From: Candidatus Ornithobacterium hominis
GTDB taxonomy: Bacteria; Bacteroidota; Bacteroidia; Flavobacteriales; Weeksellaceae
Direction: 5' to 3'
DNA: 64,000 nucleotides
Assembly (NCBI RefSeq): GCF_951229915.1
Contig: NZ_OX579588.1
Location: forward strand, 682,001 to 746,000
The position numbers and the translations under genes were made by a program. Positions 1-8,989 of the stretch are shown piece by piece. Positions within the stretch are counted from its first letter, which is position 1; each line of letters begins with the position of its first letter. The notes under the pieces were generated by a model that saw nothing but the letters and a program-made list of their open reading frames with translations, ran no database searches and had not been told where the DNA came from.

Positions 1-856
1 CCGTGAAATACAAAGACGTCCCGTCAAATTCAATTAATCCTTCATTTCTATTTTTAACACTATGACTGTGAATTACATCCAAAATCACAGCTAGCCCCAT
101 CTCATGTGCTTTGTTGATAAGGTAGCGTAAATCATCTGGTTTGCCAAAACGGCAAGAAGGCGCGAAAAAGTTAGAAACTTGGTAGCCATAAGAGCCATAA
201 TAGGGATGCTCCTGTATTGCCATGAGCTGAACTGTGTTGTACCCCAAATTTTTGATGCGAGGTAAGATTTTATCAGCAAAATCTCGGTAGCTACCCACTT
301 CTTCTTTTTCGGTAGCCATGCCAATGTGTGCTTCGTAAATCAGAGGTGTTTCAATTTTTTGTTTTCGGAAATTTTCGTCTGTCCATTTAAAGGTATTAAA
401 CCCACTGAAAACCCCATTAAAATTATGATTTTCATCCTCAGAAGTTTCTCTGATGTAAGCTGGAATCCTATCGAGTGCGCCATTGTCTGCAATTACATGA
501 ATTTTAACTTCAGACCCAGCCACGAGCTTATCTTTGTACTCCACATCTGGCAAGAAAATTTCCCAAACGCCAAAGTTTCCTCTCTTGAGCGGGTGTGAAC
601 TTCTATTCCAATCATTAAAATCACCAATCAAAAAAACTTGATGTGCGTGCGGAAGCCATTCACGAAACCACCATCCTTTATTTTTCTCATCATAATTGAA
701 ACTAAAAGTCAGATGTGCATTGGCAAAATTATAAAGCGTCCCAAAATGCTTTTCAATATAATCTTTGGTGTTTTGATACCACTCAATCCGATTAATGAGT
801 TGGCGTTCATAATTTTTTAAATACGGATCTTCCTGAATGATTTTTAGCTGATGCAT
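1..856 (-). CDS. glgB: 1,4-alpha-glucan branching enzyme, N-terminal part (cut by window edge)
   Basis: Transfers alpha-1,4 glucan segments to alpha-1,6 branches in glycogen synthesis. The reverse-strand frame starts at the ATG at 856-854 (MHQLKIIQEDPYLKNYE) and stays open to base 1, giving about 285 residues. The first ~130 residues look like the CBM48 beta-sandwich (WWFREWLPHAHQVFLIGDFN). They are followed by the start of a GH13 barrel with QLMAIQEHPYYGSYGYQV and the region I signature DVIHSHS. The HSHS form is typical of eukaryote-like (GH13_8) branching enzymes, which are common in Bacteroidota. The 3' end and the other catalytic residues lie outside the window. Confidence 0.9.
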   Translation of the reverse strand, partial: MHQLKIIQEDPYLKNYERQLINRIEWYQNTKDYIEKHFGTLYNFANAHLTFSFNYDEKNKGWWFREWLPHAHQVFLIGDFNDWNRSSHPLKRGNFGVWEIFLPDVEYKDKLVAGSEVKIHVIADNGALDRIPAYIRETSEDENHNFNGVFSGFNTFKWTDENFRKQKIETPLIYEAHIGMATEKEEVGSYRDFADKILPRIKNLGYNTVQLMAIQEHPYYGSYGYQVSNFFAPSCRFGKPDDLRYLINKAHEMGLAVILDVIHSHSVKNRNEGLIEFDGTSLYFT

Positions 857-942
857 AATACCCCCTGATTTTACTTACAAATTTAGATGAATTTAATGAG
901 AATTTTTTAATAAAAAAAATATTTAAATGCATTAAAATTTAT

Positions 943-978
943 AACCCAAGATGTATTATAAAAAAAAGTTGCTCAAAA
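943..978. repeat. Copy A of a shared intergenic sequence (AACCC...ATTATAAAA...GTTGCTCAAAA)
   Basis: This block lies 87 bp upstream of the glgB start. It closely matches 14461-14494, which lies just upstream of era: AACCC, then ATTAT, a 6-8 A run and GTTGCTCAAAA in both. Each copy is upstream of a reverse-strand gene. Read on the minus strand it offers TTTTTGAGCAAC followed by an AT-rich block, so it could be a shared promoter. Confidence 0.4.
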
Positions 979-1091
979 ATCTGGAAGTTTATATATTTAA
1001 TTGATCTTCAGGTGTCTAAATATTATGAATATAATGATAATATAAATGTAATATGAAAAATAAAGCCCAACACTTATGTGCTAGGCTTCTG

Positions 1092-1165
1092 CGATCCGGA
1101 CGGGATTCGAACCCGCGACCACCTGCGTGACAGGCAGGTATTCTAACCAGCTGAACTACCGGATC
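1092..1165 (-). tRNA. tRNA-Asp (GTC)
   Basis: The reverse complement folds as a 74-nt cloverleaf. The acceptor GATCCGG pairs with CCGGATC, the D-arm is GTTC..GAAT-like, and the anticodon stem-loop CCTGC-CTGTCAC-GCAGG has anticodon GTC. The T-arm is GCGGG-TTCGAAT-CCCGT and the discriminator is G, as expected for tRNA-Asp. CCA is not encoded. Confidence 0.95.
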
Positions 1166-1426
1166 AATATTTTTTATTTCTTGTTAAGAACTTTTTTAAA
1201 TCAACTTCATTGTTGATTGCGGATGCAAATATAAAACCTTTTTTTTTGTTTACAAATGTTTTTCGGGTTTTTTTTTCATTTTCATGGATTTTTTTATAAA
1301 TCGTTGTAAACGAAATCATTATCTGCTTAGTGATTCAAAATTATTTTAGCTGACTTGGGTAATTTAGGTTTAAATTATAATCCGCAAAACAAAATGGACA
1401 AAAATTTAAAACGGAAAGTGCAAAAA

Positions 1427-1445
1427 TTTTTTAAGCCTTAAAAAA
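1427..1445. terminator. Perfect 19-bp palindrome at the lipB 3' end
   Basis: TTTTTTAAGCCTTAAAAAA has 9-bp arms around a single C. It lies 12 bp past the lipB stop codon and would form an A/U-flanked stem on either strand. It is one of six perfect copies in the window. Confidence 0.55.
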
Positions 1446-1457
1446 AGTAGTGAAAAT

Positions 1458-2237
1458 CTATTTTAGTCGTTTGATTTCAGCATTGAAGACTTCTTCAAAA
1501 TATTGTACAACTTTTAATTTTACTTCTACCATATTTACTTCTTTGTTTAATTCCCGTTGCAGAGAAGTCACTGCTTTGTCTTTGATGCCACAAGGGACGA
1601 TGTATTCAAAATAACGTAAATCAGTATTCACGTTTAGGGCAAATCCGTGCATCGTGACCCAGCGAGAGGCTTTTACTCCCATGGCACAAATTTTCCGGGC
1701 GAAGGGTTTCCCGACATCTAGCCAAACGCCAGTTTCACCTTTTGATCTCTCACCTTTTAGTCCATAATCGGCCAAGGTTTTGATGATAATTTCTTCTAAA
1801 TTACGTAAATACCAGTGAATATCAGTCTGGAAGTTGTCTAAATCTAAAATCGGATACCCCACCAATTGCTCTGGGCCGTGGTAGGTAATATCTCCGCCAC
1901 GATTTGTTTTCACGTAGGTAGCATTGATTTCGTTCAGTTTTTTTTGATTGATTAGCAAATGATGTTCATCTCCGCTTTTTCCCAGTGTATAGACATGCGA
2001 GTGTTCTAAGAAAAAAAGATAGTTGGGCGTTTGGATTTTTTGCATTTTTTCTGCTAAGTCTTGTTTTTTAGCTTCATCCTTTTCTGCTGAATAAGCTCGT
2101 TCCAGTTGTCGGAAGCTCATCTTTAAATCTACAATTTCACTCAAGATTTTTTCTTGAAAATCCCAAGTTTCTTGATAGGCTTGGTGGGCTCCCAAATCAC
2201 GAAATTCTATGATTTTATTTTGACTTTTCTTCATCAT
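1458..2237 (-). CDS. lipB: Octanoyltransferase LipB
   Basis: Transfers octanoyl from acyl carrier protein to lipoyl-domain lysines, the first step of de novo lipoate synthesis in the cytoplasm. Visible signatures are RGGDITYHGPEQLVGYP and KICAMGVKASRWVTMHGFALN. The catalytic pair is the lysine of MGVK and the cysteine of the VPCGI motif. At 259 residues it is longer than the usual ~210-240 because of about 35 extra N-terminal residues, including a coiled-coil-like Lys/Glu stretch. Its ATG overlaps the pncB stop by 4 bp, so the two genes are probably co-transcribed, pncB first. Confidence 0.95.
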   Translation of the reverse strand: MMKKSQNKIIEFRDLGAHQAYQETWDFQEKILSEIVDLKMSFRQLERAYSAEKDEAKKQDLAEKMQKIQTPNYLFFLEHSHVYTLGKSGDEHHLLINQKKLNEINATYVKTNRGGDITYHGPEQLVGYPILDLDNFQTDIHWYLRNLEEIIIKTLADYGLKGERSKGETGVWLDVGKPFARKICAMGVKASRWVTMHGFALNVNTDLRYFEYIVPCGIKDKAVTSLQRELNKEVNMVEVKLKVVQYFEEVFNAEIKRLK

Positions 2238-3418
2238 TGTTCTATTCTTAAGATTTCTTTGGCTAAATCAATCATTTTTTGATTTCCCGTGTGTTTACCT
2301 TTTTCGTCAGATAATTTTAGGGTATCCACCCACTCGTTGTCGCTGGTCAGTACTTGGGTTAATTTGATGACAATATTCATTGGGCGAAGACCGACATCAT
2401 TGGTTAAATTAGTTCCGATACCAAAAGAAATGCCAATTTTGTCTTTAGTTGCATGGGTGATGGATTCGACTTTCTCTGGGTTTAATCCGTCTGAAAAGAT
2501 AATGTATTTAAAATGAGGATTAATGCCTAAATGCTTATAATGTTCTATGGTTTTATTTGCAAATTCTATCGGGTCTCCGCTATCGTGACGTACACCATCA
2601 AAAAGTTTACTGAATTTTTTATCAAATTGTTTGAAGAAAACCTCTGTTGTATAAGTGTCTGAAAGCGCAACACCCAAATCTCCACGGTAAACATCTACCC
2701 AATGTTCCAGCGCCATTGTATTAGACATCTTGAAGCCATATTCTGCTGCATGAAACATAAACCATTCATGTGCGTGAGTTCCAATCGGTTTTGTGTTGTA
2801 AAGCATTGCCATGTGAACATTACTCGAGCCGATGAAACTTTTGCCATTGAAGGTTTCTAGGGTGTGAACAACCAAACGGTGAGCGTGGTAAGAATGGCGG
2901 CGGCGAGTACCAAATTCAGCGAAGCGAACGTCTAAATCGTTGAATAGTTTAACTTTATCTAAGGTATTTTTTATAATTTTCTCATCATCCCAGCTGGTTT
3001 GTTCAGTTGCTTTGTAGTATAATTCTGAAATCAATGAAAGCAAAGGAACTTCCCACAAGATTGTTCTGTACCAGAAACCTTCCACCTTCACTTCCAAGTC
3101 GTTACCATTTTGCTTGATGTGCACCTCAGATGGGTCGTAGCGGTAACCTTCTAGAAAATCTATGTAAGCTGGGTTCAAATACGGGCAAGTGCGAATGATG
3201 AAATGCTTCTCATCTTTTGTCAACTGTAGCTGTGCCATATTATCTACCGCTTCTCTCAGTAATTTATCAAAACCTTGTGGGAACTCATGTTTCCCACGGT
3301 TGATGAATTTATACTTTGCCTTCACATTTGGGAAGAGCTTCACCACAGCACATTGCATTGTAAATTTATAAAAATCGTTATCTAAGATTGAATTAAAAAT
3401 GCGAGTATTGATTCCCAT
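2234..3418 (-). CDS. pncB: Nicotinate phosphoribosyltransferase
   Basis: Converts nicotinate and PRPP to nicotinate mononucleotide in NAD salvage. The protein opens with MGINTRIFNSILDNDFYKFT, the standard start of the bacterial enzyme. An upstream in-frame start at 3475 would add 19 unrelated residues, so 3418 is preferred. Other family motifs are FGTRRRHSY (the autophosphorylated-His region), GTHAHEWFM and GVRHDSGDP (phosphate site). At ~394 residues it has normal length. It is the first gene of a two-gene operon with lipB. Confidence 0.95.
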   Translation of the reverse strand: MGINTRIFNSILDNDFYKFTMQCAVVKLFPNVKAKYKFINRGKHEFPQGFDKLLREAVDNMAQLQLTKDEKHFIIRTCPYLNPAYIDFLEGYRYDPSEVHIKQNGNDLEVKVEGFWYRTILWEVPLLSLISELYYKATEQTSWDDEKIIKNTLDKVKLFNDLDVRFAEFGTRRRHSYHAHRLVVHTLETFNGKSFIGSSNVHMAMLYNTKPIGTHAHEWFMFHAAEYGFKMSNTMALEHWVDVYRGDLGVALSDTYTTEVFFKQFDKKFSKLFDGVRHDSGDPIEFANKTIEHYKHLGINPHFKYIIFSDGLNPEKVESITHATKDKIGISFGIGTNLTNDVGLRPMNIVIKLTQVLTSDNEWVDTLKLSDEKGKHTGNQKMIDLAKEILRIEQ

Positions 3419-3487
3419 AAAGATTTTTTTTAGCAGAAATTTAATCTCAAAATTAATTCTATTATCTTTGAACACAAAGAAAAAAGC

Positions 3488-4195
3488 ATGAACTTTATTT
3501 TAGCCAGCACTTCCACGATGTTTGGGCAAGATTATTTAGCTTATCTCTCGACTGCACTAGAAGAGTTATTATCTGATATAGAGGAGGTTATATTTATTCC
3601 TTTTGCTCGCCCTTTGGGAATCTCTTATGATGAGTACACAAAAACGGCTGCAAAATTTTTTCAAGGCTTAGAAAAAAAAGTAAAAGGATTGCATGAATTT
3701 CAAAATCCTGTAGAGACTTTACAAAATGCTGAAGCTATTTTTACTGGGGGAGGCAATACCTTCTTATTGCTCAAAACTTTGTATGAATTAAATTTAATGG
3801 AAACTTTACGCCAGAAAATTCAAGACAAAACGCCTTATCTAGGCACAAGTGCTGGCAGTAATATTGCGGGGCAAAACATCAAAACTACGAATGATATGCC
3901 AATAGTTCACCCACCAAGTTTTGAAGCACTGAAGATTATCCCGTTCAACATCAACCCACATTATCTAGACCCCGACCCAAACTCTACGCACAATGGCGAA
4001 ACGCGTGAAGTCCGTATATTGGAATTTCTTAGCCAAAACGAAACCCCAGTCATTGGGCTGCGAGAAGGCTCATGGATACGCGGAGTGGGAGAGGAGCTAC
4101 ATTTGAAGGGTAAATTCTCGGCACGAATTTTTCTGAGAAATCAAAAGCCTTATGAAATTGAAACAGAAAGTGACTTGAAATTTCTAAAGGCTTAA
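3488..4195 (+). CDS. pepE: Dipeptidase E (alpha-aspartyl dipeptidase), peptidase family S51
   Basis: A cytoplasmic serine peptidase that hydrolyses Asp-X dipeptides. The nucleophile is Ser121 in GTSAGSN. FTGGGNTF, which shapes the oxyanion hole, and the NPHYLDPD substrate-pocket motif are present. It has 235 residues, as in PepE of other bacteria. It is divergent from pncB with only ~70 bp between them. The gene ends inside a copy of the dispersed AAGGCTT palindrome (4176-4198), which encodes the terminal residues KFLKA. Confidence 0.9.
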   Translation: MNFILASTSTMFGQDYLAYLSTALEELLSDIEEVIFIPFARPLGISYDEYTKTAAKFFQGLEKKVKGLHEFQNPVETLQNAEAIFTGGGNTFLLLKTLYELNLMETLRQKIQDKTPYLGTSAGSNIAGQNIKTTNDMPIVHPPSFEALKIIPFNINPHYLDPDPNSTHNGETREVRILEFLSQNETPVIGLREGSWIRGVGEELHLKGKFSARIFLRNQKPYEIETESDLKFLKA

Positions 4196-4265
4196 AAAAA
4201 TTGAAACATTTATATTAAATAAAATTAGTTCTAAAATGAATTTTCACAAAAATAAATTTAGTGGT

Positions 4266-6386
4266 ATGAAAAATGTTTTTTTCACCTTAATTCTATTGGG
4301 TTCTTTCTTGAGCGCTCAGCAAAAGGAATTAAGTATTTCAGATGCGGTTATGGGCTACTACAATGGGCTTTACCCTCTTGGTGTGGAAAACCTGAATTGG
4401 GTACAGAACTCAAATCGCTATTACTACACTGATGATGATAAATTAATCATCGTAGATGCGGATAAGGAAAATCCGAATAATAAAGAAATCACTTTAGCAG
4501 AATTTCAGAAGCGATTCCCGAAATTGAACAGAATTCCGAGTATGAAAAATTTTGATGAAGAAAATTTCACCATACAGAGTGGGGAGTTTCTCTCTGTCAT
4601 TAATTTAAACAATGGGCAATCACAAACGATAAATTTAAGCCAAAATTATGAAAACGTAGACTTTAGCCCAAAATCAAAAGCAGTAGCCTTCACGGTAGAT
4701 AATGGTTTATACATTAAAAAGTTTGATAATCAAACTTTGGTTGTAAAAGAAAATAAAGATAAAAATATCATCAGCGGGCAAGCGATTCATCGCAGTGAAT
4801 ATGGAATTCATAAAGGGACATTTTGGTCCCCTGAGGGGAACTACTTAGCCTTTTATGAGAAAGATGAAACTCAAGTGACTGATTACCCGTTGGTAGACAT
4901 TGATACAACGCCTGCGCGTCTCAAAAACATTAAGTACCCGATGGCAGGGCAAGGCAGCGAAAAGGCGAAAGTTGGAATTTATGATTTGAAGAATAAAAAA
5001 TTAATCTACCTAGACATCAATACCGAAGATGAACATTATTTGACGAATTTAGGCTGGTCACCAGATGAAAAACACATTTTATTGGCTGAAATTAATCGAG
5101 CAACCACGCGTTTTGATTTTAATTTATACGATGCTAAATCGGGGAAAAAAATCAGAACTATTTTCTCTGAAGAAAATGAACGCTGGGTAGAGCCAGAGCA
5201 TACTTCATTCTTTATCCCTAGCAGGAAAAATGAATTTCTCTTCATCAGTCAGCGAGATGGGTTCAACAATATCTATCACTACAATATCAATGGGAAACTA
5301 ATTCAGCAATTAACCAAAGTTAAATGGGTAATTAAAGATATTTTAGGTTTCAACGGGAATGAAGTCATCTTTGAAGGAACGGGAGAAGACGGAAGAGAAA
5401 ATCATATTTATAAAGTAAATTTAAAGAGTAAAAAAATTACAAACCTCACGCCCGAAACAGGAACTCATCAAGCCGTGCTCAACGATAACGGAACGTATCT
5501 GATTGATAGCTATTCCAGTTACGATGTTGCTGGCATCACTCAGATTGTAAATGTGAAAACAGGAGCTAGAAAGGTTATAAATCAAGCTGAAAATCCGCTA
5601 AAAGAGTATAAATTAGGAGAAATCGACCCAGTGGAGATTTTAGCCGCAGACGGGAAAACGAAGCTTTATGCTAATTTAATCAAACCTGCCAATTTTGATG
5701 AAAATAAGAAATATCCTGTCCTAGTTTATGTCTATGGTGGGCCGCACGCACAGCTGGTAACCAATTCATTTTTAGGCGGAACGGACATGTGGTTTTCTGC
5801 TTTTGCGACACAAGAAGATTATTTAGTATTTACATTAGACAATAGAGGTTCAGCTTATCGAGGTTTTGAATTTGAGAGTGTCATTCATCGTCAATTGGGC
5901 GAAAATGAAATTCAAGATCAAATGAAAGGAGTAGAATATTTGAAATCACTCAAATATGTGGATTCCAGCCGAATGGCTATCTATGGTTGGAGTTTTGGAG
6001 GATTCATGGCGAGCAGTCTGATGCTGAAGAAGCCAGGCGTTTTCACAACAGGCGTTGCAGGAGGGCCAGTCACAGACTGGAGCTTGTATGAAGTGATGTA
6101 TGGTGAACGCTATATGGATACGCCGCAAGAAAATCCTGAAGGCTATCAAAACTCCAATTTGACCAATCATATCACAAACTTAAAAGGGAAATTAATGCTA
6201 ATTACTGGCAGTATAGATAATGTAGTGGTGCCTCAGCATAGCCTACGTATGATGCAAGAAGCCGTGACAAAAAATATCCCGATTGACTTCTTTGAATACC
6301 CTATGCATGAGCATAATGTGTATGGCTATGATAGAATTCACTTGATAGAAAAAATTGCAAGCTACATTACGACAAACAATCAATAA
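4266..6386 (+). CDS. Dipeptidyl-peptidase IV family protein (S9B), exported
   Basis: A serine exopeptidase that releases X-Pro/X-Ala dipeptides, probably in the periplasm as part of peptide use. The chosen start gives a clean signal peptide (MKNVFFTLILLGSFLSAQ); an ATG 30 bp upstream would put charged residues before it. An N-terminal beta-propeller fills residues ~30-470, followed by an alpha/beta-hydrolase domain. The triad can be read as Ser576 (GWSFGG), Asp651 (GSIDNVV) and His683 (HEHNVYG). The Glu pair HRSEYG/REEFG-type region that binds the substrate N-terminus appears near HRSEYGIHKGT. Full length for the family. Confidence 0.92.
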   Translation: MKNVFFTLILLGSFLSAQQKELSISDAVMGYYNGLYPLGVENLNWVQNSNRYYYTDDDKLIIVDADKENPNNKEITLAEFQKRFPKLNRIPSMKNFDEENFTIQSGEFLSVINLNNGQSQTINLSQNYENVDFSPKSKAVAFTVDNGLYIKKFDNQTLVVKENKDKNIISGQAIHRSEYGIHKGTFWSPEGNYLAFYEKDETQVTDYPLVDIDTTPARLKNIKYPMAGQGSEKAKVGIYDLKNKKLIYLDINTEDEHYLTNLGWSPDEKHILLAEINRATTRFDFNLYDAKSGKKIRTIFSEENERWVEPEHTSFFIPSRKNEFLFISQRDGFNNIYHYNINGKLIQQLTKVKWVIKDILGFNGNEVIFEGTGEDGRENHIYKVNLKSKKITNLTPETGTHQAVLNDNGTYLIDSYSSYDVAGITQIVNVKTGARKVINQAENPLKEYKLGEIDPVEILAADGKTKLYANLIKPANFDENKKYPVLVYVYGGPHAQLVTNSFLGGTDMWFSAFATQEDYLVFTLDNRGSAYRGFEFESVIHRQLGENEIQDQMKGVEYLKSLKYVDSSRMAIYGWSFGGFMASSLMLKKPGVFTTGVAGGPVTDWSLYEVMYGERYMDTPQENPEGYQNSNLTNHITNLKGKLMLITGSIDNVVVPQHSLRMMQEAVTKNIPIDFFEYPMHEHNVYGYDRIHLIEKIASYITTNNQ

Positions 6387-6556
6387 AATTTTCTAAGGCT
6401 TAAAAAAAAATAATAACAGGAGCAAGTGTTTTTTACTTGAAATCAGGTAATACACTATAATTCACGGTAGATTATGGAAGAGAAAATTCAATGTGAAAAA
6501 GTGGGGTGTTTATTGCCATTCTTTTTTTTAACTTTGTATTCTCAAAAATTGATAAA

Positions 6557-7636
6557 ATGCGGAATGCTGTAATTACTGGCTCAGGACATTTTTTGCCCGA
6601 AAACATTATTGAAAACGATTATTTTTTAAATCATACATTTTTTGATGAAAAAGGTGAGAAAATTCAAAAATCTAATCAAGAGACAATTCAAAAATTTGAA
6701 GAAATTACCGAAATTAAATCGAGAAGATATGCAGAACCAGAGCTTCAAAACTCAGATATGGCTGCCATTGCAGGTGGCAGAGCACTGCAGGACGCTGGTG
6801 TAGATAAAGAAACGCTTGACTACGTCATTGTAGCATCAAACTATGGCAATATTTCTCACGGGCAAGGCCTAGCGGATGTCATGCCCAGTATGTCGGCAAG
6901 AGTAAAAAACAAATTAGGCATCAAAAATAATGCGTGCAGACCTTATGATATGACTTTTGGTTGCCCAGGATTCAACGAAGCACTGATTTTAGCCACGCAA
7001 TTCATCAAAGCTGGCTTAGCAGAGAAGATTTTAGTTATAGGATCTGATATGATTTCTCGTGCTGTTGACCCATATGACCGCACCGCTATGATTTTTGCTG
7101 ATGGTGCTGGTGCCGTCATTTTAGAAAACAAAAAAAGCGACCAAGAATGTGGTGTTCTTCATTATTTGACAATATCAGACAACTTGGAAGAATTGGATTA
7201 TTTGACCAACGGCCCCTCTCTCAATACCGAGTACAAAGGCGCCTCCAAGAGTGTAAGCATGAAGGGAAGAAAAGTCTATGAGTATGCACTGAAAAAAGTT
7301 CCAGCAGCGATGCACCGTTTGATAGAACAAGCTGGGGTTGATGTAAAAGAAATCAAAAAAATTCTTTTGCACCAAGCCAATGCTAAAATGGATCACGCTA
7401 TGGTGAAGCGTTTTTATAAACTAAACGGCATCTCAGACGCTCCAAAAGATATTGCGCCAATGACGGTTCAAGATTTTGGTAATAGCTCCGTAGCTACTGT
7501 GCCTACGATGTTTGATTTGGTAAGAAAAAATCAATTGGGGAATCACCAGTTTTACCCTGATGATAAAATTATTTTAGCAAGCGTTGGTGCAGGAATGAAT
7601 ATCAATGCTTTACTTTATCACTTCCCAGCAGAATGA
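6557..7636 (+). CDS. 3-oxoacyl-ACP synthase III-like protein (KAS III family)
   Basis: A thiolase-fold ketosynthase. The catalytic Cys136 lies in FGCPGFNEAL, the active-site His in LLHQANAKM and the Asn in FGNSSVATVPT. The start at 6557 (MRNAVITGSGHFLPEN) matches the usual FabH N-terminus; a longer in-frame extension from 6506 looks non-coding. Compared with housekeeping FabH there is an insertion after DYF (residues ~20-55), as in many Bacteroidota FabH paralogues. It may therefore work in a specialised lipid or ester pathway rather than fatty-acid initiation. Its stop overlaps the next gene by 4 bp. Confidence 0.85.
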   Translation: MRNAVITGSGHFLPENIIENDYFLNHTFFDEKGEKIQKSNQETIQKFEEITEIKSRRYAEPELQNSDMAAIAGGRALQDAGVDKETLDYVIVASNYGNISHGQGLADVMPSMSARVKNKLGIKNNACRPYDMTFGCPGFNEALILATQFIKAGLAEKILVIGSDMISRAVDPYDRTAMIFADGAGAVILENKKSDQECGVLHYLTISDNLEELDYLTNGPSLNTEYKGASKSVSMKGRKVYEYALKKVPAAMHRLIEQAGVDVKEIKKILLHQANAKMDHAMVKRFYKLNGISDAPKDIAPMTVQDFGNSSVATVPTMFDLVRKNQLGNHQFYPDDKIILASVGAGMNINALLYHFPAE

Positions 7637-8961
7637 TTTTTATCAGGACTTTCATCATCCCGCTCATCGTCCTTCTTACGCTGACGGATATGGTGTTTTT
7701 TCGATTTCTCATGCATTTATCTCACGGGATGAATATGAAAATCTATTTTTGGATTCTGATTTTAGCTATTGAATTTTATAGCTATCAAGCTTTTAGGACT
7801 CTTCACCAGAGCTCGCGGGGTTTAGCCATTTATATCGCATTTCATTTATTACTCTATGGAACTTTGATTTACTTCCAAATTTCGACATCAAGCGGATTCT
7901 CATCATCTAATTTTAAGAAAACCATTATTTTGCTAAGCTTGGTGATTGTGCCAAAAATATTTCTAGCCATAGCATTGGTTCTCGAAGATTTATTCAGAAT
8001 TGGACTTTATCTCACGCAACAACTTCAATCAAATTCCGTCGAAAAAAATATCTCAGGAAGAAGAAAAGCCGTCTCTTGGTTGGCAATCGGTATTGCGAGC
8101 ATTCCATTTTTAGGCGTTCTGCATGGTATATTCATTGGGAAATACAATTATCATATAATCCGTAAGAAAATCAAGATTAAGAATTTACCCTCAGAATTTG
8201 AAGGCTTTAAAATTACTCAAATATCAGATTTTCATGCTGGGAGCTTTGATAATTTAAAAAAAGTAGAGTATGGGATTGATTTAATTACAGAAACCAATCC
8301 CGATGTCTTAGTCTTCACGGGAGATATGGTCAACAACTATTACAAAGAAGTTGAGCCGATTTTGCCCATTCTGAAGAAACTTAATGCCAAAGAAGGCATG
8401 TTCTCAGTTTTGGGAAATCACGACTACGGAGATTATGGCAAGCTTACCGAAGCAGAGAAAAAGGAAAGCATTCAAGGCTTACAAAATTTCCAGCGAGAGA
8501 TGGGCTTTTTACCTCTGAACAACGAAATGAAAAGCATCGAAAAAAATGGAAAAAAACTCAATATCATTGGCGTAGAAAACTGGGGCAACGCCGATTATTT
8601 CCCCAAAAAAGGTGATTTGAAAAAAGCAACTCAAGCCGTGCAAGAAGATGATATTAATATCCTCTTATCGCACGACCCTTCACATTTTGACCATGATTTG
8701 CCTGGCCACGACAACGTTATTCAGTTTGAAAAAATGCTGCACTTAACTCTATCTGGTCACACACACGGAATGCAATTTGGCATAGAAATTCCTGGGCTTA
8801 TCCGCTGGAGTCCAGTCAAATATCGCTATCATAACTGGGCAGGATGGTATGAGAAAAACGGACGTCAGCTCTACGTCAATCGTGGATTTGGCTACTTGGC
8901 ATTCCCAGGGAGAGTGGGCATTTGGCCAGAAATCACCGTTCTAGAACTCACAAAAGCTTGA
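7633..8961 (+). CDS. Membrane-anchored metallophosphoesterase
   Basis: About 150 N-terminal residues hold four hydrophobic segments. A calcineurin-like phosphoesterase domain follows, with all metal-binding blocks: DFHAG, GDMVNN, GNHDYG, LSHDPSH and SGHTHGMQ. This architecture matches the YaeI/YkuE-type membrane phosphoesterases, some of which act on lipid A or UDP-diacylglucosamine-like substrates; the substrate here is unknown. The ATG overlaps the stop of the KAS III-like gene (ATGA), so the two are translationally coupled. Confidence 0.85.
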   Translation: MIFIRTFIIPLIVLLTLTDMVFFRFLMHLSHGMNMKIYFWILILAIEFYSYQAFRTLHQSSRGLAIYIAFHLLLYGTLIYFQISTSSGFSSSNFKKTIILLSLVIVPKIFLAIALVLEDLFRIGLYLTQQLQSNSVEKNISGRRKAVSWLAIGIASIPFLGVLHGIFIGKYNYHIIRKKIKIKNLPSEFEGFKITQISDFHAGSFDNLKKVEYGIDLITETNPDVLVFTGDMVNNYYKEVEPILPILKKLNAKEGMFSVLGNHDYGDYGKLTEAEKKESIQGLQNFQREMGFLPLNNEMKSIEKNGKKLNIIGVENWGNADYFPKKGDLKKATQAVQEDDINILLSHDPSHFDHDLPGHDNVIQFEKMLHLTLSGHTHGMQFGIEIPGLIRWSPVKYRYHNWAGWYEKNGRQLYVNRGFGYLAFPGRVGIWPEITVLELTKA

Positions 8962-8964
8962 AAA

Positions 8965-8983
8965 TTTTTTAAGCCTTAAAAAA
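8965..8983. terminator. Perfect palindromic bidirectional terminator candidate
   Basis: A perfect copy of TTTTTTAAGCCTTAAAAAA sits in the 28-bp gap between two convergent genes (stops at 8961 and 8990). T-runs on both strands suit termination in both directions. Confidence 0.65.
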
Positions 8984-8989
8984 ATTCTA